From NCBI GenBank assembly GCA_946411505.1, contig CAMKEG010000001.1, positions 434,001-498,000 of the forward strand: a DNA stretch of 64,000 bases, read 5' to 3'. Position numbers and translations under genes: made by a program. This document shows positions 58,587-64,000 of the stretch, in pieces. The stretch's first letter is position 1, and every line of letters begins with the position of its first letter. The notes beneath the pieces were generated by a model, which was given only the letters and a program-made list of their open reading frames with translations, did no database searches and had not been told where the DNA came from. The DNA is from an uncultured Treponema sp. Its GTDB lineage: Bacteria; Spirochaetota; Spirochaetia; Treponematales; Treponemataceae.

Positions 58587-58605
58587 CTGTCACTTTACTG
58601 TCACG
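58587..58605 (+). repeat. Tandem ACTGTCAC motif, right island end
   Basis: Two ACTGTCAC units lie 11 bases apart start to start, as at the left end and around vapBC. The position between integrase 2 and attR fits arm-type binding sites. Confidence 0.55.
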
Positions 58606-58623
58606 CGACGAAAAACGGACAAA

Positions 58624-58663
58624 TAAAAAAAGCTAAGTCACCATAATGCAAGGACTTAGCTTT
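58624..58663 (-). terminator. tRNA-Gly terminator
   Basis: On minus, AAGCTAAGTC pairs with GACTTAGCTT (58630-58639, 58653-58662), followed by T-rich sequence. The two att scars at 28911 and 29107 each carry a different terminator in the same place. Confidence 0.75.
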
Positions 58664-58673
58664 CAGTTCTTAG

Positions 58674-58746
58674 AGCGGCAGAAGGGAGTCGAACCCTCGT
58701 CATCAGCTTGGAAGGCTGAGATAATGAGCCGTTATATGACTGCCGC
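58674..58746 (-). tRNA. tRNA-Gly (anticodon UCC)
   Basis: On the minus strand the acceptor GCGGCAG (5' end 58746) pairs with CTGCCGC, with discriminator T at 58674. The anticodon loop is CTTCCAA, anticodon TCC. The T arm GAGGG-TTCGACT-CCCTT is complete. CCA is not encoded. It is the integration target of the island. Confidence 0.95.
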
Positions 58747-58838
58747 AAATGTTCTTTAATATTAGCAAAAACGCGCGGTTTTGTCAATAACTTTGCGAAA
58801 TATTTTTCGCAAAGTTATTGCCGCCTAATTGGAGCGCG

Positions 58839-60140
58839 TTACGATCGGGCGGCAAGAATCACCTTCGCGGCGGCGGCGGGGTCTAGGCCGTCGCTTTGCT
58901 CGCGGGTCTTTAGGTTCTTTACGCTGATTTTTCCGTCGGCGGAAACGAATACGCCCCACAAAACGCTCTTTGCCTCGGCAAGCGCGTACTGCTGGCCCAT
59001 CTTTTTTGCTTCGGGGAAGACCTCGACTTTTACGCCAAGGGAGCGCAAGGCGGCGGCGGTTTTTTGGGCCTCTATCAAAAGGCTTTCGTCCTGGCAAAAG
59101 ATTTCCGCGTCAAGGTAGGAGCCTTTTTTTCCGGCGATTCCCAGCTGCTCCATGGCCGCCATCAAGCGGTCCAGTCCTATCGAGCCGCCGACGCCGGGAA
59201 TCCGTTCCTTTGTGTAAAGGCCGGCCAAGTTGTCGTAGCGGCCTCCTGAGCAAACCGAGCCGATTGAAGGAAGATCGTCCAAAAAGCTTTCGTAGACAAG
59301 GCCCGTGTAGTAGTCAAGGCCGCGGGTGATGCTGGGGTCAAGGACAAAGGAGGATGCGATTCCGGCAGCCTCTAGCATTTGGTAGATTTGGCGCATTCTT
59401 TCCGTGTCGTCGCACGCTCCTCCGCAAAGGCTTTCCATTTTTGCGACGGCCTCTTCAAAGGTCGCGGAAGGCTCGATGTATTCCAAGATTTTTTTGGCGG
59501 CCTCGTCGCTTTTTGTCGCCTCCACAAGTTCCGCCATGACAGCGTCCTTTCCCACTTTGGCCAGCTTGTCAACAGAGCGCAAGATGTCCTCGCTTTTATC
59601 CGCCACTCCAAGCGCGGCCAAAAAGCGGTTGAAGGCGCCGCGGTGGTTTATGTGAATTTTTATTTTTTCGATTCCGATTGCGGCCAAGGCGGCCTTCATC
59701 GCGCAAAGAATTTCGGCGTCGCAAACGGCGCTGTCGCTTCCAACCGTGTCGATGTCGCACTGGACAAATTCACGGTAGCGGCCTGCCTGGGGCTTTTCGC
59801 CGCGCCAAACTTTTGCGATGTGGTAGCGCTTAAAGGGAAAGGCAAGCTCGGCCTTGTGCTCGGCCGTAAAGCGCGCGAAAGGAACGGTAAGGTCAAAGCG
59901 CATTGAAACATCTCTCCCTCCCTTGTCCTCAAAGCGGAAGACTTGCTTTTCCGTCTCGCCGTTTGACTTTCTGAGCAAAATTTCTGTGTATTCCAAAACC
60001 GGCGTGTCAATCGGCACAAAGCCGTAAGAGCGGTAAACGCCTGTGATTTTTTCGATTAAGTCGGAGCGAAAAATCTGCTCCTGCGGAAGCGCGTCCCTAA
60101 AGCCCTTTAGCACGCGCGGCTGAATGATTTGGTTTTCCAT
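58839..60140 (-). CDS. hisS: Histidyl-tRNA synthetase
   Basis: The 433 residues include LKGFRDALP, the class II motif 2 (VWRGEKPQAGRYREFVQCD) and motif 3 (GSIGLDRL), plus LDPSITRGLDYYTG, the His-specific loop. A C-terminal anticodon-binding domain follows. Length is normal. A promoter ends eight bases before the ATG, so the mRNA may be leaderless. Confidence 0.97.
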   Translation of the reverse strand: MENQIIQPRVLKGFRDALPQEQIFRSDLIEKITGVYRSYGFVPIDTPVLEYTEILLRKSNGETEKQVFRFEDKGGRDVSMRFDLTVPFARFTAEHKAELAFPFKRYHIAKVWRGEKPQAGRYREFVQCDIDTVGSDSAVCDAEILCAMKAALAAIGIEKIKIHINHRGAFNRFLAALGVADKSEDILRSVDKLAKVGKDAVMAELVEATKSDEAAKKILEYIEPSATFEEAVAKMESLCGGACDDTERMRQIYQMLEAAGIASSFVLDPSITRGLDYYTGLVYESFLDDLPSIGSVCSGGRYDNLAGLYTKERIPGVGGSIGLDRLMAAMEQLGIAGKKGSYLDAEIFCQDESLLIEAQKTAAALRSLGVKVEVFPEAKKMGQQYALAEAKSVLWGVFVSADGKISVKNLKTREQSDGLDPAAAAKVILAARS

Positions 60141-60148
60141 GATTATGC

Positions 60149-60177
60149 ATTGTAGCGGAAACGCCGCAAAGATTCAA
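60149..60177 (-). promoter_or_regulatory. hisS promoter
   Basis: TTGAAT (60172-60177) and TACAAT (60149-60154) on minus are 17 apart. The ATG at 60140 begins eight bases past the -10 box. Confidence 0.65.
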
Positions 60178-60280
60178 GCAAGCGGCCGCTCGTGTTGTCA
60201 TATCAATCACCGCAATAGTTGTTTCGAGCGGTTTCACCGCGTCCTAACGGACGCTGCATTGGCCGCGCCTTGACTCGCCG

Positions 60281-61021
60281 CTATTTTATTCGCTCCAGCG
60301 CCAATTTAGCCACGGCTTGCTCGGCTTCCTTTTTGTTTTTGCCCTGGGCCGGGCCGTAGCTTTTGCTTCCTAAGCGGACCGAGACGTAAAAGACGCGCTC
60401 GTGGTCGGGGCCGCTTGTCTTTACAAGCTCGTAGCGGGGAATGTCCTTGCATTTTTTTTGGAAGGCTTCCTGCAAGAGGCTTTTGTAGTCGCGGCCAGAT
60501 TTGTTTTCTTGGACGCTCCGAACCGCGGGAATGATGAAGCGCAGGATGTATTCTTCGGCGGCCTCGTAGCCGGAATCAAGGTAGTAGGCGCCGATGACGG
60601 CCTCCATGCAGTCGGCCAAAATCGCGGGCTTTGTCCGGCCCCCGCTCATTTCCTCGCCCTTCCCCATGACAAGCATTTTGTCAATGCCGTATTCAAGCGC
60701 GACGGGGGCCAGGGCTTTTTCGCTGACGACGGCGGCCTTGATTTTGGCCAGGTCGCCTTCGGTGTTTTGGGCCATGTCCTCGTACAAAAAGGCCGCCGTG
60801 GCAAGGCCAAGCACGCTGTCGCCCAAAAATTCCAGGCGCTCGTTGTTGCACCTTTTATAGGCGCGGCTTTCGTTTGAGAAGGAACGGTGGTGGAAGGCCA
60901 AGTCCAAAAGCTCCAAGTCGCGGAACTTTAGCCCAAGGGGCTTTTGAAAGGCTAAAAGCGCGGCCTTTCGTTCCGGGGAGATTTTTTTTGAGCCTCTGAA
61001 TATTTCCTTAAAATCGCGCAC
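60281..61021 (-). CDS. rnc: Ribonuclease III
   Basis: GTG start at 61021. The 246 residues have the signature NERLEFLGDSVLG, the acidic partner in DCMEAVIGAYYLD, and a C-terminal double-stranded-RNA-binding domain. It processes rRNA and structured RNAs. The double-hairpin repeat lies just upstream, between it and acpP. Confidence 0.96.
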   Translation of the reverse strand: MRDFKEIFRGSKKISPERKAALLAFQKPLGLKFRDLELLDLAFHHRSFSNESRAYKRCNNERLEFLGDSVLGLATAAFLYEDMAQNTEGDLAKIKAAVVSEKALAPVALEYGIDKMLVMGKGEEMSGGRTKPAILADCMEAVIGAYYLDSGYEAAEEYILRFIIPAVRSVQENKSGRDYKSLLQEAFQKKCKDIPRYELVKTSGPDHERVFYVSVRLGSKSYGPAQGKNKKEAEQAVAKLALERIK

Positions 61022-61048
61022 TGCGTTAACCTGGCTTTCCCAACATAG

Positions 61049-61121
61049 GAACGGTCAAGGCACGCTACGCTTAAAGCCTTGACTCGTTCCTTTTGAGGCG
61101 CGAGCGTAATTCTCGCGCCTC
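61049..61121. repeat. Double-hairpin repeat, copy 2
   Basis: The first stem (61049-61061 with 61076-61089) has one bulge; the second, GAGGCGCGAG/CTCGCGCCTC (61095-61104, 61112-61121), is perfect. It is the partner of 10661-10732. Changed bases in the stems are mostly matched on the other side. Confidence 0.75.
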
Positions 61122-61122
61122 A

Positions 61123-61148
61123 ATAAAAAAAGCGCGGCAATGCCGCGC
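61123..61148 (-). terminator. acpP terminator
   Basis: GCGCGGCA pairs with TGCCGCGC on minus and seven T follow. Confidence 0.8.
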
Positions 61149-61191
61149 CCTTCTCTTAAGATATTTTCAAAAGCAGGGCTTTTGAAAGCTC

Positions 61192-61431
61192 TTACTTTGA
61201 CTGCTCAGACTTGATGAAGTCGTAAGCGTCCTGAACTGTCTCGAATTCGTTGGCCTTTTCGTCGGGGATGGAAACGCCCAACTCTTCTTCGATGGCGTAA
61301 ACCAACTCGTAAGTGTCAAGGCTGTCGGCTCCCAAGTCGCCGCGGAAAGATGAAGAAAGCTGAATTTTGCTCTCCTCGATTTCGAGCTTGTCAGCGATAA
61401 GCTTCTTGATTTTCTCAAACAATTCGTCCAT
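61192..61431 (-). CDS. acpP: Acyl carrier protein
   Basis: The 79 residues contain GADSLDTYELV, whose Ser takes the phosphopantetheine arm, within an acidic four-helix protein. AGGAGAA precedes the ATG. It carries acyl chains in fatty acid synthesis. It lies 23 bases after rpmF and is co-transcribed with it. Confidence 0.97.
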   Translation of the reverse strand: MDELFEKIKKLIADKLEIEESKIQLSSSFRGDLGADSLDTYELVYAIEEELGVSIPDEKANEFETVQDAYDFIKSEQSK

Positions 61432-61454
61432 AGTATTCTCCTAAAGTATTATTT

Positions 61455-61643
61455 TTACGCGTTCGTTTCCGGTGTAATCACCTGACGGCCGCGGTAAAAA
61501 CCACATTTGGGGCAAACGTGATGCGGAAGCGTTAAGTTGCCGCAGTTGTTGCAAGGAACAAGCTGGGGAGCCTTAAGCTGCATGTTGATGCTTCTGCGTC
61601 TGCGTGTCACCGCTTTTGAAGTTTTCGCTCTAGGTACTGCCAT
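61455..61643 (-). CDS. rpmF: Ribosomal protein bL32
   Basis: The 62 residues begin MAVPRAKTSKAVTRRRRS and carry a zinc ribbon (CNNCGNLTLPHHVCPKCG). AGTGAGGTTG lies before the ATG. The rpmF-acpP-rnc order is a conserved bacterial arrangement. Confidence 0.97.
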   Translation of the reverse strand: MAVPRAKTSKAVTRRRRSINMQLKAPQLVPCNNCGNLTLPHHVCPKCGFYRGRQVITPETNA

Positions 61644-61685
61644 ATATTCAACCTCACTTAATTATTATTACAGATGTATCGGTCA

Positions 61686-61753
61686 AATATACCGCAAACC
61701 TGCTTGTTATGTCAATATATTAAACAAAAATATTTGTTTTGTCAAGGCTTTTT
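61686..61753 (-). promoter_or_regulatory. Tandem rpmF-acpP promoters
   Basis: The near one has TTGACA (61710-61715) and TATATT (61686-61691), 18 apart. A second TTGACA about 24 bases further up is followed by TAATAT after 17 bases. Confidence 0.6.
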
Positions 61754-61777
61754 TTGACAAAAAATCAAATTTCGTCA

Positions 61778-61976
61778 AAAAAAAACGGGCGAAAATGGCG
61801 CGGTGGACATACCCCGGCGAAAATCGCTCCCGCGGTAATCGGACAACTGCGAACGAGGTACTTTTAGGGCAAAGACTTGAGCTTAACGTGTCCTAAGTTC
61901 GCAGTGTCCGCTTCCCGCTCCGCGTTTTTCGCCGGCAGCATTCCACGCCTGCGTCCCGCCATTTTCGCCCGCTTCC
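61778..61976 (-). ncRNA. Rod-shaped RNA, candidate 6S RNA
   Basis: Three nested stems form one long rod: 61786-61798 with 61959-61971, 61814-61823 with 61926-61935, and 61840-61854 with 61897-61910. A large internal loop (61824-61839 opposite 61911-61925) lies in the middle. On minus a run of nine T follows the closing stem, so the RNA is on this strand, about 195 bases long. The size, rod shape and central bubble fit 6S RNA, which binds RNA polymerase. I have no sequence match to prove it. Confidence 0.5.
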
Positions 61977-62084
61977 GTCGGACGCAGCTGCGACTGGGAT
62001 TGTCCGCGCTCGCAAGAGCGCAGTAAAATCGTTTCCTATAACAAAACGATGGCTAGTCCGTCGTAGCGTTTTTTTTTGTTACAA

Positions 62085-62789
62085 CTACGCGCTGACAATT
62101 GTCTCCAGGGCGATTTTCATCATGTTGGTGAACGTTGTCTGCCTCTCCTCGGCGGTCGTAAGCTCGTGGGTCACAAGGTGGTCGCTGACCGTAAGAATCG
62201 CCAGGGCCTTGCGGTCAAACTTGGCCGCAAGCGTGTACAATTCCGCAGCCTCCATTTCCAGGCCCAAGACGCCGTATTTTGCCCAAAGCTTCCAATAGTC
62301 GTTTTCGTCGTAAAAGGCGTCGCTTGAGGCGCAAAGGCCAACGTGGACCGGGATTTGCAATTTTTGGGCCGCGTCGTAGGCGCTCTTTAAAAGGCCAAAG
62401 TCTGCGGCCGGCGCGTAGTGCAAGTGGCCAAAGCGCGAGGTCTGCATGGCCGACTCCGAGCAGGCGGCGCTGGCGATGATTGTGTCGCGAACCTTTATGT
62501 TTTTATGCAAGCCGCCGCAAGTTCCGACGCGGACGGCCTTTTGAACGCCGTAAGACTCAAAAAGCTCGTTCACGTAGATGGAAAGCGAGGGCTGCCCCAT
62601 TCCGGTGCCCTGCACGCTTACAGGAACGCCCTTGTAGGCCCCCGTAAAGCCCAGCATTCCGCGGACTTCGTTGTAGCATTTGGGATTTTCCAAAAAGTTT
62701 TCGGCTATGAATTTGGCCCGCAAGGGGTCTCCCGGCAGCAGAACCGCCGGAGCGATTGCGCCTTGGGGCGCGTTGATGTGTATGCTCAT
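62085..62789 (-). CDS. deoD: Purine nucleoside phosphorylase, DeoD type
   Basis: The 234 residues begin [20 protein letters not shown] and contain [19 protein letters not shown] and LEMEAAELY, with SDH for base binding. Length is normal. It cleaves purine nucleosides with phosphate in salvage. A TATAAT box ends six bases before the ATG. Confidence 0.96.
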   Translation of the reverse strand: MSIHINAPQGAIAPAVLLPGDPLRAKFIAENFLENPKCYNEVRGMLGFTGAYKGVPVSVQGTGMGQPSLSIYVNELFESYGVQKAVRVGTCGGLHKNIKVRDTIIASAACSESAMQTSRFGHLHYAPAADFGLLKSAYDAAQKLQIPVHVGLCASSDAFYDENDYWKLWAKYGVLGLEMEAAELYTLAAKFDRKALAILTVSDHLVTHELTTAEERQTTFTNMMKIALETIVSA

Positions 62790-62795
62790 TCTTCC

Positions 62796-62824
62796 ATTAT
62801 AACACGGGAATTGGGAAAACGCAA
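62796..62824 (-). promoter_or_regulatory. deoD promoter
   Basis: On minus, TTGCGT (62819-62824) and TATAAT (62796-62801) are 17 apart; the ATG follows after six bases. Confidence 0.6.
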
Positions 62825-62861
62825 ATTTTTTGTCGGAGGAACGGAAGTCCCTCCCCGCGTG

Positions 62862-62890
62862 TTGAAATGTTTTTTAAAACGCTTTAAAAT
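62862..62890 (+). promoter_or_regulatory. Promoter of the macroglobulin-like gene
   Basis: TTGAAA (62862-62867) and TAAAAT (62885-62890) are 17 apart. GGAGG and the ATG at 62920 follow. Confidence 0.6.
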
Positions 62891-62919
62891 GGCGGATATT
62901 TCTTGCGCGGAGGTTCAAG

Positions 62920-64000
62920 ATGGAAATGCAAAAAATCGCGCTCGCGGCGCTTTTGGCGGCCGCCCTTACAGGTTGTTCAAACAAAAGCGTCGGATGGAAA
63001 AATGATTCCGCAAAGGCCGACATTCCGATAAAAATAGAAAAGGAAGCCGACGGCGAATACGCAAGCTACGGCGCGATGAAAGAGGCCTTTACGCCCGACT
63101 TTTCGTTCAAATATATAGAAGAAGACGAAGAGAAAAGCGGCCCAAAAAGCGAAGGAAAAAAATCCGTCAAAAAAGAAAAGTCCGAATCCGCAATTCCAGG
63201 CGTGAGGGAACTTTCAAACTACAAAACCAAGTATTCCGAAAAACGGACAAAGATTGACTTTCCCAAAGTCCAGGAAGCGGAAGAAAACATAGACCCAAAA
63301 AAGCCCTTCACAATAGAGGAATGGGGCCCGCAAGGGGAAATCGTCGCGGAAGAAAGCCGCCCGATATTTTTTGTGGTCTTTAGCCAGCCTGTAAAAAGCT
63401 TGGCCGCGCTTGGCGAGCCGATAGCCGAATGCGACGAAATGAAAATCGAGCCCGCCCTGCCCGGCGTTTGGCGCTGGCTTGGAAGCCGCCACTTAAGCTT
63501 TGAGGCGGAAGAGGCCGCGGACCCTTCGGTGGCCTACACAATACGCGTCAACAAAAGCCTTAAGTCGCTCGCGGGAAAAAGCCTTGAAGGCGCGACGGAA
63601 TTTTACACAAGGGCGGCTCCCCTAAAATTTATTCGGTTGGACGGCGGCTACATAAAGGACAGCGAAAGCGCCTACAGCGAAAAGACCGGCGCCCTGCCCC
63701 AATACGCCAACCGCGCCTTTGTCCGCCTTAACTACGCGCTGGGCGAAAGCCGGCTTTTGGAAGTCCTAAAAGTCACCGTCGGCGGAAAGGAAAGAAAATT
63801 CTCGGCGGCGGCGGACTTCAACCAAGAGGCCTTTCCGTGGAGCGGAAAGCTTGTCTTTGACGAGGCCAAGAAAAAGTCCAACAGCTTTGTCGTGACGCTG
63901 GACGGACAAATTCCCAACGACGAAAAAATAGAATTTACGCTTGAAGGCTCCGGCGAAAAAAAATCCTACCATTCCCTAAAGCCCTTTGAAATCGACGAGC
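62920..64000 (+). CDS. Alpha-2-macroglobulin-like lipoprotein, N-terminal part
   Basis: The frame is open to the window end. GGAGG lies six bases before the ATG. A lipoprotein signal ends LAAALTGC. A charged linker is followed by an MG1-like segment (PQGEIVAEESRPIFFVVFSQ, then PVKSL) and further beta-rich repeats, the usual start of bacterial alpha-2-macroglobulins (YfhM/MagD type). These trap proteases in the periplasm, often with PBP1C. The thioester region would lie outside the window. Confidence 0.75.
   Translation, partial: MEMQKIALAALLAAALTGCSNKSVGWKNDSAKADIPIKIEKEADGEYASYGAMKEAFTPDFSFKYIEEDEEKSGPKSEGKKSVKKEKSESAIPGVRELSNYKTKYSEKRTKIDFPKVQEAEENIDPKKPFTIEEWGPQGEIVAEESRPIFFVVFSQPVKSLAALGEPIAECDEMKIEPALPGVWRWLGSRHLSFEAEEAADPSVAYTIRVNKSLKSLAGKSLEGATEFYTRAAPLKFIRLDGGYIKDSESAYSEKTGALPQYANRAFVRLNYALGESRLLEVLKVTVGGKERKFSAAADFNQEAFPWSGKLVFDEAKKKSNSFVVTLDGQIPNDEKIEFTLEGSGEKKSYHSLKPFEIDE

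Larger units (their letters stand above)
29107..58693. mobile_element. Genomic island inserted in tRNA-Gly(UCC)
   Basis: The island lies between the tRNA-end duplication at 29107 and the intact tRNA at 58674. Two integrase genes stand at the tRNA end, with relaxase, MobC-like, ParB-like, ATPase and excisionase genes beside them, so it can be called an integrative mobilizable element. The left 20 kb is cargo: regulators, small-RNA genes, VapBC, phosphoesterases and SOS-type genes. Many cargo genes are A/T-richer than the chromosome on either side. No conjugation (type IV secretion) genes are present, so transfer would need a helper. Confidence 0.85.

Overview
The window reads as a Treponema-type spirochaete chromosome of roughly even base composition. 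The evidence is the gene families and their order: TPR-rich lipid-envelope proteins, a partner-switching (SpoIIE-like phosphatase, STAS, HATPase) module, a capsule-sugar operon running into molybdenum-hydroxylase-like genes (an order I recall from Treponema pallidum), a TvpA-like variable lipoprotein, and a tmRNA whose tag ends in LALAA. No species can be named from the sequence alone.

Layout. 1-10.7 kb holds mutL (5' cut by the window), three TPR proteins, a metallophosphoesterase, a ParB-fold protein and the partner-switching operon. 10.8-13 kb holds tmRNA and two exported proteins. 13-19.1 kb is one overlapping operon: a nucleotide-sugar dehydratase-like gene, a DegT aminotransferase, and three xanthine-dehydrogenase-like subunits whose Moco loops and second iron-sulfur motif look degenerate. 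19.1-26 kb is the yebC-ruvC-ruvA-ruvB-queA cluster on the minus strand, split between ruvC and ruvA by a complete diversity-generating retroelement (DGR): HRDC gene and reverse transcriptase on plus, template repeat and target lipoprotein on minus. neuB-like and PAS-GGDEF-PAS genes follow.

29.1-58.7 kb is a genomic island inserted at the 3' end of tRNA-Gly(UCC). A 20-base copy of the tRNA end lies at 29107 and an older 22-base copy at 28911. Its right part (50.6-58.6 kb) is a mobilizable element: relaxase, MobC-like protein, ParB-like protein, RecA-like ATPase, excisionase and two tyrosine integrases. Its left part (29.6-49.1 kb) is the most unusual region. At least ten sites of one palindrome family (A: TTAAAG-N5-CTTTAA) and six of another (B: TTACTCA-N3-TGAGTAA) sit on sigma70-like promoters, usually divergent ones. 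Many of these promoters drive short, terminator-ended, non-coding structured RNAs in several repeated families, here named R1 to R11. Small HTH regulators lie under the same operators. Interspersed are VapBC, an AAA ATPase, paralogous lipoproteins, metallophosphoesterases, a SLOG-type protein, a LexA/CI-like repressor and a UmuD'-like/UmuC pair.

After the island come hisS, rnc, acpP and rpmF, a rod-shaped 6S-like RNA, deoD, and the start of an alpha-2-macroglobulin-like lipoprotein cut by the window end.

Two systems deserve most attention: the palindrome-controlled, divergently transcribed small-RNA regulon, and the DGR in the ruv operon with its template RNA antisense inside the reverse transcriptase ORF. 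All promoter, RNA and regulator assignments come from reading the sequence by eye; no folding, alignment or database program was run.
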